This document shows, piece by piece, positions 1 to 6,583 of a DNA stretch of 8,591 nt. The stretch lies in assembly GCA_022572825.1 (NCBI GenBank), contig JACZVE010000109.1, positions 1 to 8,591 of the forward strand, in the 5' to 3' direction. Both the position numbers and the translations under genes were made by a program. Position 1 is the stretch's first letter. Each line of letters begins with the position of its first letter. Origin of the DNA: SAR324 cluster bacterium. Its GTDB lineage: Bacteria; SAR324; JACQKK01. The notes under the pieces were generated by a model. The model did not search any database. It was given only the letters and a program-made list of their open reading frames with translations, and was not told where the DNA came from.

Positions 1-2871
1 GCGGAGGAGGGTCAGTGCCCGGCTGATGATCAGAATCGGATTGTTGACCACGATGCCGATCATCATTAAAAATCCCAGCATCGTCAGCATGTCCAGAGGC
101 TGCTCGGCAATAAAGGCATTGATGAGCCACAGCGCGATCAGCCCCCCGGCTGCCGCGACCGGCAGGGCCGCCATGATGACGAACGGGGAAAGCAGGTCTT
201 CGAAGAGGATCACCAGCAGCAGGAAAATGATGGCGAGGGCCACGTAAAATCCCGTCTGCAGGGATTGGCGCGTTTTAGTGAAGTCGTCCGCGGTGCCGCT
301 CAACGCAAAGCGCAGGCCAGGCACCCCGCTGAAGTCCTCCCCTGCCGCCGCGATTATCTGGTCTTCCAGGATCTCCAGCGCCGTTTCCAGCGGTATGTTG
401 TTGGGTGGCCGCACCCGCAACGTAAAGGCCCGGTCTCCGAAGATGTGGTCAATCTGGTTGGGTCCGACCGTTTCGATCACATCGGCGACAGCACCCACCG
501 TAACCCGCTGGTTACTGGGCGTCAGCAGCAATTTGGTTTCGAAATCCCCGACGCCCTGCAGGTGTTCCTTGCCCGACATGAGGATCAGATCGAGTGTCTT
601 CCCGTTGGGCAGGGTGAATTCATCGATCTTGCGGCCATCGGTGTAGATGTCGAGAATGATGCCCAACTGCCGGGTGGTCAGACCCGCCGCGGCCGCCCGC
701 TCCGCATTGGGCACGATGCGAATTTCCGGATTGGCCAGTTCGAAGGAGGGGATGGGGCGAATCTGGGCGCCGGGCATGGCCTGGGGAATCTTCATGAACA
801 ACGACTGGGCGACGTTGGCCGTCTGCACGATGTCGTCCCCGTAAATCTCCAGATCCAGCGACCGGCCGGCTCCCAGGCCCCGCTCGAACAACGAGGTCTG
901 GGAAGTGAAGCCCCGCACGCCCGGCAACTGGGAGATGATGGAGTCCATCACGGGGATCAGCTCCTTCACCCGCGACGGCTCCCGCGAGATCGCGCCCATA
1001 ATGGTGGTGGTGCCGAAGTTGACGAAAAATATGCGCTCCAGAACCGGAATCCCTTCCAATTCGCCATTCATTGCCGGCCGCAGGGACTCCACCACGAACG
1101 CGCCCAGGCGATCCAGCTCCTCCTGACTGTAGCCGGGGGGCGGAAACAGCAGTGAGATGAGAAGATTCCGATTTCCCGAGGGCAGGTACTCCAGCTTGGG
1201 CGTGAGTGTGAAGCCAATCCAGATGGCCAGGCCGGTCAGCCCGAACACCACAAGGAGCTTGCGCCATATGCGTTGCTGCAACCACTGCACCATCGCCACC
1301 ACCTCGTCCCGGAGGCGGTTGCCCACTGCCCGCGACAGCCGCACGACGGGATTCGCCCTGACCTGCCCGTTGCGGCGGAACAGTGGACTGTCGAACAGCG
1401 CGCGATAGATCGGCGGAATGACCGTCGTCGACACGATAAAACTGAGCAGGATCGCAAAGACGATGGCCAGCGCAATGTCCCGGAAAAGCTGCCCGGCCTG
1501 ATCCTCCACGAACACGACCGGCAGGAACACGGCAACGGTGGTCAGGGCGGATGCGAGAATCGCCCCGTAGACCTCCTTGGTCGCCTTGATCAGCGATTCA
1601 AAGTGCGAGTGCCCCTTATTGCGCCAGGTGTCGATATTTTCCAGCACGACGATGGCCGCATCCATCACCATCCCCACGGCGAACGCCAGGCCGGCCAGGC
1701 TGATAACGTTGATGTTGCGCCCGAACAGCTTCATAAAGACAAAGGTGCCGACCAGTGAGATCGGAATGGAGAAGGCCACCACCAGGGACGAGCGCAGGTT
1801 GCCCAGGAACAGGTACAGCGCCAGGATCGCCAGAAAGCCCCCCAGATAGATATTCTGGAGCACCAGGTTGATCGCGCTGTTGATGTAATAGCTGGGGTCG
1901 GCCAGCACCTTCAGGGTCAACCCCTCCTGCTTCAGCACGCCCCGGTTGAGCCGCTCGAACGTAGCCCGCACCTTTTCGGTCAGCTCGAGAACGTTGGTGC
2001 CTACCTCGCGATAGATCGGGAGCACCAAGGCAAACCCCTCTTTGCCTCTCACCGAGCTGCCCCGGCTCTCGTACCCGATTCCGACATCGGCCACGTCCCT
2101 CAGGTACACCGCGCGATCGGAACCGAATTTGATGATCAAATCGCCCAGCGCCTCGGGTGTGCGGTAGCGGCTGAGGGTGCGGACGGTGTACTCCCTCTTG
2201 CCCTGCGAGATTGCACCGGCCGAGATATCCACGTTTTCCGCGCGGATACGCTCGATCAGCTCATTGATGGAGATGCCATACAGGGCCAGTTTGTCCGGGT
2301 CGAAGCGCACCTGCACCTGCGCGTCCCTGCCGCCATACACTCTGGCCTCGGCAATGCCGGGGATTTTTTCCAGCGCGGGCTTGATGACGTCCTCGGCAAA
2401 TCGCTTGTAGGTGCGGATGTGCCTGGTATTGCCCGCCACCGGGCGCAACTGCGACCAGATGATGGGGCTCGAGTTCGCGCCAGCGAGGATGATGGTGGGT
2501 TTCTGCGCGTTTTCCGGATAGGACGTGACCTGATCCAGCTCATTGGAAATGCGCGGCAGCACCGCATTCATGTCGGTGCCGATCTCGAACTCCAGGGAGA
2601 TGTCGGCGCGGCCGGACAACGCCCGGCTGGTGATGCGCACCAGATGCGGCAGGTTGTCCAGATGCTCTTCCTGCTTGCTGACGATCTCGCGCTCGATCTC
2701 GTACGGGCTGGCTCCCGGCCAATAGGTGCGAACGGTGGCCTTGGGTTTTTCAACGTCCGGGGTCAGCTGGATCGGAATGCTCAGCAACGCCCAGATGCCC
2801 GCCAACATCACCATCAACACCACCACCGCCGCCATGATGGGCTTTTTCAGGCAGTATTCGGTCAAACCCAT
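1..2871 (-). CDS. RND efflux permease, HAE1 (AcrB/MexB-like) family, C-terminus cut by window edge
   Basis: Inner-membrane, proton-driven pump subunit of a tripartite efflux system. The ATG at 2869-2871 directly follows the adaptor gene's stop (TAG CCC ATG), so no earlier in-frame start is possible; the frame stays open for 957 codons to base 1. RND permeases have about 1020-1050 residues, so roughly the last 70-90 (TM11-12) are missing. TM1 is at residues 11-30. The first periplasmic porter/docking region spans about 35-335, TM2-6 about 335-490, TM7 about 538-556, the second periplasmic region 560-870, and TM8-10 870-950. The TM4 proton-relay motif is GMVMDAAIVVLEN (400-412), with one Asp (D404). 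The TM10 motif is GIVVNNPIL (939-947), with Asn where AcrB has Lys940. The periplasmic segment WPGASPYEIE (51-60) is typical of the family. I see no CusA-type methionine relay, so drug, solvent or lipid substrates are likelier than metal, but the substrate cannot be read from sequence. It is translated with the upstream adaptor. Confidence 0.97.
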   Translation of the reverse strand, partial: MGLTEYCLKKPIMAAVVVLMVMLAGIWALLSIPIQLTPDVEKPKATVRTYWPGASPYEIEREIVSKQEEHLDNLPHLVRITSRALSGRADISLEFEIGTDMNAVLPRISNELDQVTSYPENAQKPTIILAGANSSPIIWSQLRPVAGNTRHIRTYKRFAEDVIKPALEKIPGIAEARVYGGRDAQVQVRFDPDKLALYGISINELIERIRAENVDISAGAISQGKREYTVRTLSRYRTPEALGDLIIKFGSDRAVYLRDVADVGIGYESRGSSVRGKEGFALVLPIYREVGTNVLELTEKVRATFERLNRGVLKQEGLTLKVLADPSYYINSAINLVLQNIYLGGFLAILALYLFLGNLRSSLVVAFSIPISLVGTFVFMKLFGRNINVISLAGLAFAVGMVMDAAIVVLENIDTWRNKGHSHFESLIKATKEVYGAILASALTTVAVFLPVVFVEDQAGQLFRDIALAIVFAILLSFIVSTTVIPPIYRALFDSPLFRRNGQVRANPVVRLSRAVGNRLRDEVVAMVQWLQQRIWRKLLVVFGLTGLAIWIGFTLTPKLEYLPSGNRNLLISLLFPPPGYSQEELDRLGAFVVESLRPAMNGELEGIPVLERIFFVNFGTTTIMGAISREPSRVKELIPVMDSIISQLPGVRGFTSQTSLFERGLGAGRSLDLEIYGDDIVQTANVAQSLFMKIPQAMPGAQIRPIPSFELANPEIRIVPNAERAAAAGLTTRQLGIILDIYTDGRKIDEFTLPNGKTLDLILMSGKEHLQGVGDFETKLLLTPSNQRVTVGAVADVIETVGPNQIDHIFGDRAFTLRVRPPNNIPLETALEILEDQIIAAAGEDFSGVPGLRFALSGTADDFTKTRQSLQTGFYVALAIIFLLLVILFEDLLSPFVIMAALPVAAAGGLIALWLINAFIAEQPLDMLTMLGFLMMIGIVVNNPILIISRALTLLR

Positions 2872-2874
2872 GGG

Positions 2875-3987
2875 CTATAGCTTTCCGGAGGCATGATTGG
2901 GGAGGGGGTCGGCCACCTTGACCGCCATGCCGGGGAACAACCGCTCGTTGCCCCGCACCACCACGCGCACCTTGGGCTTCAGGCCCTTTCCCGTGACGAT
3001 GACGGCATCGCCGCGATTTCCTTTCACCTGAACGGGGATGATCTTCGCCAATCCCTTCTCGACCGCCACCACATGCGTGCGTTCGCCACGGCGTACGATC
3101 GCGTCGCGGGGAACGGTGAGCAGGACATAGCTCTTGCCCAACGGCAGCTCGACCTTGCCCAGCATGCCGCTCAGTGGCAGGCCGTGTGGATTGTCGACCC
3201 GGATGCGCAGCATGAACGTGCCTGTGCTGCGATCGACATGGCGCACCACCGCCACAATCGCACCTTTAAGCGTGCGGCCGATTTCCGGAACCGTGATCGC
3301 GACCGAACCCGTTCCTTGAACCGTGGTCAGGAAGCGTCCCGGCACTCCGACCGCCACTTCGAACCGATCGTAATTGTAAATCTCGAACATCGGCTGATTC
3401 GGGGTGATCCACTGTCCAAGCTCCACGTTGGCCGAAATCACCTGACCTCGGATGGGGGAGCGGATCACCATTCTGGCCAACTGATCCTTCAGGCGCTCCA
3501 CCTGGGCGCGATCGGAGGCCAGCTTTGCCCTGACGACCGCCAGCGCCGCCTTGCCATCCTCATACTTCTCTGCCGACGTCAACTTCTTGCGGTAGAGGGA
3601 CTCCGCCCGCGCTTGCTGCTGCTCGCTGAGGACGAGTTGCGCTTCGCTCTCCTTCACCCGCGCTCGCAGGACGGCGAGGTCCCCTTTGAGGTTAGGATTG
3701 TCCAGCACGGCCAGCACCCCACCCTGTTCGACGCGATCGCCTTCCTGCTTCACGAGCTCGACCAGCCGCCCCGCCACGTCGGCCGCCAGCAGGGCTTTCG
3801 TCGCGGGCTCGATCAGGCCGCTGTACTCGGCCGTCGGAGCCTCCCGTATCGCCTTGACCAGCGAAACCACGACCGGCGCCGGTGGCCGGGCGGGTTTTTT
3901 GGCGGATCCCTGCTGAGCGAGGGCGCCAGAGACGGCAACCGCCAAGGTAAGACCGACGCTTAACAAGGCCAGCCGGCAACGTTCCAT
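2875..3987 (-). CDS. RND efflux periplasmic adaptor (membrane fusion protein, HlyD/AcrA-like)
   Basis: Periplasmic adaptor of 370 residues linking the RND permease to an outer-membrane channel. The chosen ATG at 3985-3987 places a classic signal peptide at the N-terminus: MERCR, a hydrophobic core at about 6-20, and a type I cleavage site ALA|QQ after residue 24. No lipobox Cys is seen, so it is probably soluble or peripheral rather than a lipoprotein. The frame is open upstream to 4164, but that extension would bury the signal peptide. The first lipoyl half-motif is at 65-97 (VAGRLVELVKQEGDRVEQGG), an alpha-helical hairpin at about 100-172, and the second lipoyl half at 173-195 (RSPIRGQVISANVELGQWI). 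A beta-barrel domain (200-290) and a membrane-proximal domain (290-365) follow. The length fits the family (350-400). The Shine-Dalgarno is weak (AGGCG close to the ATG). The stop lies 3 bp before the permease ATG, which implies translational coupling. Confidence 0.95.
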   Translation of the reverse strand: MERCRLALLSVGLTLAVAVSGALAQQGSAKKPARPPAPVVVSLVKAIREAPTAEYSGLIEPATKALLAADVAGRLVELVKQEGDRVEQGGVLAVLDNPNLKGDLAVLRARVKESEAQLVLSEQQQARAESLYRKKLTSAEKYEDGKAALAVVRAKLASDRAQVERLKDQLARMVIRSPIRGQVISANVELGQWITPNQPMFEIYNYDRFEVAVGVPGRFLTTVQGTGSVAITVPEIGRTLKGAIVAVVRHVDRSTGTFMLRIRVDNPHGLPLSGMLGKVELPLGKSYVLLTVPRDAIVRRGERTHVVAVEKGLAKIIPVQVKGNRGDAVIVTGKGLKPKVRVVVRGNERLFPGMAVKVADPLPNHASGKL

Positions 3988-4366
3988 TTCGCCTGGGAAG
4001 GAAGAAGGCCTGAATCCGGTCACCGTGAGGTGCGATGGCCAGGCGGCGGCCCGGTATTGCACGACAAAGTACTTCGCGGCAAAAATCGGCGCAACATCTC
4101 CGGTGAATTCCCCCTCCCTGGAACACGCAACTAAGATAACGGGCGGCCCCCGCAAGTCAGACACGAAGCAAGTATCCGCGCAGTACGGGTCTATCCGGGG
4201 AAATCAACGCCCGTGTGGCGGGGATGTCTCTGAGCGGCCGCGATATCAAAGGGTATCATATATTCGGCCAATAGAAACGAGGTGCCGCTGCGAAGCGATC
4301 CCTTCCGTGCCCCGCAAACAGTGCCGCTCCGTCAGCGCCCAGGTCGACGGCACGGAATCCGCACGC
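3988..4366. other. Intergenic region upstream of efflux operon
   Basis: No credible gene in 379 bp. The adaptor frame is open on the minus strand up to 4164, but the extension has no family resemblance and precedes the signal peptide. The region between the crotonase stop and the adaptor start must hold the efflux operon's promoter; the most AT-rich part is 4243-4265. No strong rho-independent terminator was found after the crotonase stop. Confidence 0.6.
4244..4260 (-). promoter_or_regulatory. Possible -10 region of the efflux operon
   Basis: On the minus strand, positions 4260-4255 read TATGAT, which matches the sigma70 -10 consensus at 5 of 6 bases inside a short AT-rich island. No good -35 lies 15-18 bp upstream (the 17-bp position reads ACCTCG), so the promoter would need an activator or is misplaced. 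On the plus strand, two TATCA pentamers (4244-4248 and 4254-4258) are spaced by exactly 10 bp, one helical turn, and could be a regulator site. The leader to the adaptor start would be about 260 nt. Confidence 0.3.
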
Positions 4367-5155
4367 TCAGCGGCCCCGAAACGCCGCCGGGCGTTTTTCC
4401 ACAAAGGCCTGTATGCCTTCGCGGAAATCGGCTGTGCGGGAGGTGGCGATGATTTGCTTCGCCTCCAGCTCCATCTGGGTTTCCAGCTCGTGATTGAGGC
4501 TGTGGTAGAAAAGGTCCTTGGCCAGGCCATAGGCGAAGGTGGGGCCCTCCGCCAGTGCCAGGGCCTGGGCCTTGGCGTCCGCGAGGAAATTCGCCTCCGG
4601 GAGCACGCCGTTGACCAGCCCCCATTCCATCGCCTCCTGCGCTGTCAGCACGCGATTGGTGAGGTAGAGTTCCATCGCCCGCCGCATGCCCAGCGACCGC
4701 ACCAGGAAATAGGACATGGAGCCATCCGGCGAGGCGCCGATCCGCGAGTAGGCCACGGTAAAAACCGCATCCTCTCGCGCCAGCACCAGATCGCATGCCA
4801 TGGCGATGCTGAATCCGGCGCCGGCCGCCGTGCCGTTCACCGCGGCGAGCACCGGCTTGGGCATACGCACCAGATGCGAGACGAACGCGTGAAAGGGAAT
4901 GACGAGACGGTTGATATAAGCGGGGACGCCCTCGCCCGCGGCCACGAACGACTTCACGTCGCCTCCGGCGTGAAAGGCCGGCCCGGCGCCGGTTATCATC
5001 ATCGCGCGAATGTCGGCGTCCTCCTGCACATCCATGACGGCCTCCAGCAACTCGGGAGCCATCCGCTCGTCCAGGGCATTGTAGTGCTCGGGCCGGTTGA
5101 AGCGCAGGGTCGCCAGCGGGCCTTCCTTGTGCAACTCGATCGTTTCGAATTTCAC
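4367..5155 (-). CDS. Enoyl-CoA hydratase/isomerase (crotonase) family protein
   Basis: Cytosolic crotonase-fold enzyme of 262 residues acting on an acyl-CoA thioester; the exact reaction is unknown. The GTG start (5153-5155) is chosen because AGGAGA (5161-5166) sits 5 nt upstream. The open frame continues to 5299, but that extension is not protein-like. The CoA/oxyanion-hole signatures are AFHAGGDVKSF (60-70) and PVLAAVNGTAAGAG (101-114). The two catalytic glutamates of classical hydratases (rat Glu144 and Glu164) are replaced by Ser116 and Tyr136 in GFSIAM and AYSRIG, so simple enoyl-CoA hydration is doubtful. Instead, H89 (PFHAF) and D144 (SPDGS) fall where 4-chlorobenzoyl-CoA dehalogenase has His90 and Asp145, and GMRRAMELYLTNR (156-168) also resembles that enzyme. 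PaaG-like isomerases keep an Asp at the second site too. No beta-oxidation partner gene is adjacent. Isomerase, hydrolase or dehalogenase-like chemistry all remain possible. Confidence 0.94.
   Translation of the reverse strand: MKFETIELHKEGPLATLRFNRPEHYNALDERMAPELLEAVMDVQEDADIRAMMITGAGPAFHAGGDVKSFVAAGEGVPAYINRLVIPFHAFVSHLVRMPKPVLAAVNGTAAGAGFSIAMACDLVLAREDAVFTVAYSRIGASPDGSMSYFLVRSLGMRRAMELYLTNRVLTAQEAMEWGLVNGVLPEANFLADAKAQALALAEGPTFAYGLAKDLFYHSLNHELETQMELEAKQIIATSRTADFREGIQAFVEKRPAAFRGR
4379..4398 (+). other. Terminator-like hairpin inside the crotonase 3' end (plus orientation)
   Basis: A perfect 7-bp stem, AAACGCC / GGCGTTT, with a GCCG loop is followed by two more T residues. It has the form of a short rho-independent terminator for plus-strand, antisense transcription. 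It lies within the last codons of the crotonase gene and no plus-strand gene precedes it, so it may be a coincidence of coding sequence. Confidence 0.25.
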
Positions 5156-5160
5156 TGCCG

Positions 5161-5166
5161 TCTCCT
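5161..5166 (-). promoter_or_regulatory. Shine-Dalgarno of the crotonase gene
   Basis: The minus strand reads AGGAGA followed by 5 nt and then GTG. This decides the GTG start at 5155 over the upstream in-frame ATG at 5299, which lies at the edge of the predicted -35 element and has no ribosome-binding site. Confidence 0.8.
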
Positions 5167-5270
5167 GATTGGGTGAGCTCTGGGTGCAACGCGGCAGCCA
5201 ACACCTCACGCGCGGCCGCACGGCACATGCGCAGACCGCGCCCGCATAGCGATGGGCAGCGCAGGCGCCC

Positions 5271-5299
5271 ATTAGATCGCAGCGCACCTTCGCGTTCAA
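5271..5299 (-). promoter_or_regulatory. Sigma70-type promoter for the crotonase gene
   Basis: On the minus strand, TTGAAC (5299-5294) is separated by exactly 17 bp from TCTAAT (5276-5271). Four of 6 and 5 of 6 bases match the -35 and -10 consensus. Transcription would start near 5264, giving a leader of about 110 nt. The position, upstream of the GTG start and after the preceding gene's stop, suggests the crotonase has its own promoter. Confidence 0.6.
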
Positions 5300-5300
5300 C

Positions 5301-5339
5301 AGCTTTGTTGCGCTTCGTTCAGCTTTGCTTCAAGCGCAA
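5301..5339. repeat. Inverted and direct repeats just upstream of the crotonase promoter
   Basis: A perfect 8-bp inverted repeat, TTGCGCTT (5308-5315) and AAGCGCAA (5332-5339), has a 16-nt loop. Interleaved with it, AGCTTTG occurs twice as a direct repeat (5301-5307 and 5321-5327), 20 bp apart or about two helical turns. The block ends next to the -35 hexamer. It could be a regulator binding site for the crotonase promoter, or with the adjacent GC-rich hairpin it could help end transcription of the gene at 5454-6314. Confidence 0.4.
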
Positions 5340-5373
5340 ATGCGGCGCGGCCGGCAGGCCCGGGGGGCCGCAT
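5340..5373 (-). terminator. GC-rich hairpin downstream of the unknown HTH-tailed gene
   Basis: ATGCGGC (5340-5346) and GCCGCAT (5367-5373) form a 7-bp stem with a GC-rich loop; GCGGCC/GGCCGC (5347-5352 and 5366-5371) is an alternative pairing. In minus-strand reading the hairpin is followed by only a TTT run, so it would be a weak intrinsic terminator for the gene ending at 5454. A pure secondary-structure role is equally possible. Confidence 0.3.
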
Positions 5374-5413
5374 CTGCCGCCGGGGCCGAATGGGCGGCGC
5401 CCGGCTATGCCGC

Positions 5414-5447
5414 GCGCGGATAGTGCCGCGCGGATAGTGCTGCGGAT
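5414..5447. repeat. 14-bp tandem repeat, about 2.4 copies
   Basis: The unit GCGCGGATAGTGCC (5414-5427) is followed by GCGCGGATAGTGCT (5428-5441) and a partial, degenerate copy GCGGAT (5442-5447). It lies just past the stop codon (5454-5456) of the minus-strand gene to the right. It looks like a simple local duplication and no function is assigned. Confidence 0.7.
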
Positions 5448-5453
5448 TGGGGC

Positions 5454-6314
5454 TTACGCCCCGCTGCCTTCGGAGGCCACGTTGGGTGAGCCACCTCGTT
5501 CGTGTTCCAACACCGCCTCCACGATATCCCGCGGCTCACCGGTCACCATCTCGATCTCGGCTCGAGAGAGGCCCTGCTGTGAGAGAGAGCGAATGGTCTC
5601 GCGTATCGTACTCTCGGACTGGATCGATTTCCTTCCCGAAATTTGCATCAGCGAGCTGATTGTCAGCGCTGGCGGAGCAACGTGTGTCGACGAGTCGGCT
5701 TGCGCCACCCCCGTGTCCGCTTCTTCAGCCGATCGGGTGTCGCTGCCGTCGGGCGGCCCGGTCGCTTCCGGCGATTCGGCCGTTTCGGCCGGTTTGGAGC
5801 CGGGCAGCGGAAAGTGACTTGCCTGGCCCCACAGGGGAGGCAGGCCCTGCGCGGCCCCGACGGCGTGGTGCTGAGCCGATTCAGCCGGCGTGGCTATCGA
5901 CGGGCCGGGCGGGGGCGCATCTTGCAGCGGCCCGGTCTGCGGCGGTGCCGGGTGGAGCGGCGCTACGTGCGAAATGTCGGAACTTGGCGAGCCTGAATAA
6001 CTCGAAGACCCCGACCTGAGATGGTCGCGATCCACTCCGGCCAATGTGGTCATCAACTGCAGTGTCAGTGCGGACAGGCGCAATGCCTTGTCACACGCAT
6101 TGCGAATCTGGGGTTCCGGGGCGCCATCGCTTTCCAACTGAATCATCGCCTGAGCCAACTGACCCACATCGATCATGATCTGTTCCATCCATTGTGCCGA
6201 AGTGGCCAGGTTCTTCAATGCGCCCTTGTCTACCTTTGCCATCTCTTGGAAGAAACGATCGGCGATGTGGGCGTCGAACCAAGCCGTCTTCCAGTCCGTC
6301 ACATTCAGTTTCAC
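5454..6314 (-). CDS. Uncharacterised protein with helical N-terminal domain, low-complexity linker and C-terminal HTH-like motif
   Basis: Not recognised as a named family. With the GTG start at 6312-6314 (GGAG at 6321-6324, 6 nt upstream) it has 286 residues. Residues 1-95 are mostly amphipathic helix, starting VKLNVTDWKTAWFDAHIADR and rich in Met, Gln and Leu. Residues 100-215 form a Pro/Ser/Ala/Gly-rich, probably disordered linker with repeated PAPP/APPPGP stretches. Residues 236-270 (TIRETIRSLSQQGLSRAEIE, then MVTGEPRDIVEAVLE) form a compact helix-turn-helix-like pair of the type at the C-terminus of some proteobacterial DUF2802-like proteins. No signal peptide or membrane segment is seen, so it is probably cytoplasmic. 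Alternative starts are the ATG at 6369-6371 and the frame opening at 6536, but the extra N-terminal sequence is not protein-like. The long linker between two folded ends suggests a tether or scaffold; this is inference. A DNA-binding role is unproven. Confidence 0.72.
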   Translation of the reverse strand: MKLNVTDWKTAWFDAHIADRFFQEMAKVDKGALKNLATSAQWMEQIMIDVGQLAQAMIQLESDGAPEPQIRNACDKALRLSALTLQLMTTLAGVDRDHLRSGSSSYSGSPSSDISHVAPLHPAPPQTGPLQDAPPPGPSIATPAESAQHHAVGAAQGLPPLWGQASHFPLPGSKPAETAESPEATGPPDGSDTRSAEEADTGVAQADSSTHVAPPALTISSLMQISGRKSIQSESTIRETIRSLSQQGLSRAEIEMVTGEPRDIVEAVLEHERGGSPNVASEGSGA

Positions 6315-6583
6315 GGCACGCTCCGAGGAAGGTGGTTCTCTGCTCGAAAGGGCGAACTCCCCGTCGCGCATGTCCCAATCGATACCGCTCGGAGGGGCAG
6401 TGCGGCCGGAGTGCCGAAGCAGGCGGTCGAACGGAATCAATGCGGCTGGACATCGGCGGGGATTCGCGCCCTGCTCCGGCCGACCGGATACTGGGGTTTG
6501 AGCATGCAGGGAAAGTGCCTGGAACCTGCTGCACACGGTGGCAGCCTGGATCGCAATGCGCGCGGTCGGGAGGTAGGGCGAAG
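6315..6583. other. Intergenic region between surE and the unknown gene
   Basis: 269 bp if the downstream gene starts at 6314. The downstream frame is open here to 6536 but reads as unstructured Arg/Pro/Ser-rich sequence, so it is treated as a leader. A sigma54-like element on the minus strand (6505-6520) is the only promoter candidate noted. No clear terminator follows the surE stop. Confidence 0.5.
6505..6520 (-). promoter_or_regulatory. Possible sigma54-type (-24/-12) promoter for the unknown gene
   Basis: The minus strand reads AGGCACTTTCCCTGCA. It has GG and GC dinucleotides at the required 10-bp gap, and GGCAC and TGC match the core of the consensus TGGCAC-N5-TTGC. The T before GG and the first T of TTGC are missing. 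The start would fall near 6494, about 180 nt before the GTG. No upstream enhancer site was identified, so this may be chance. Confidence 0.22.

Larger units (their letters stand above)
5156..5453. other. Intergenic region between the unknown gene and the crotonase gene
   Basis: 298 bp without a convincing gene. It contains, from right to left, the 14-bp tandem repeat, a GC-rich hairpin, the inverted/direct repeat block, the crotonase promoter and its Shine-Dalgarno, all listed separately. Minus-strand reading frames across 5156-5299 extend the crotonase frame but show no family similarity. Confidence 0.6.

Noticed and set aside
265..1155. Plus-strand open frame of 296 codons
   Set aside because: It lies wholly antisense to the RND permease, whose translation shows clear family motifs; the plus-strand product is His/Arg/Gln-rich shadow sequence.
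2893..3963. Plus-strand open frame of 356 codons
   Set aside because: It is antisense to the adaptor protein, which has an intact signal peptide and lipoyl motifs; a high-GC shadow ORF.
4025..5176. Plus-strand open frame of 383 codons
   Set aside because: Most of it is antisense to the crotonase gene, and the translation has no recognisable domain or ribosome-binding site.
5156..5299. N-terminal extension of the crotonase to an ATG at 5299
   Set aside because: It would start at the -35 of a good promoter, has no Shine-Dalgarno, and its sequence resembles no crotonase; the GTG at 5155 has AGGAGA at ideal spacing.
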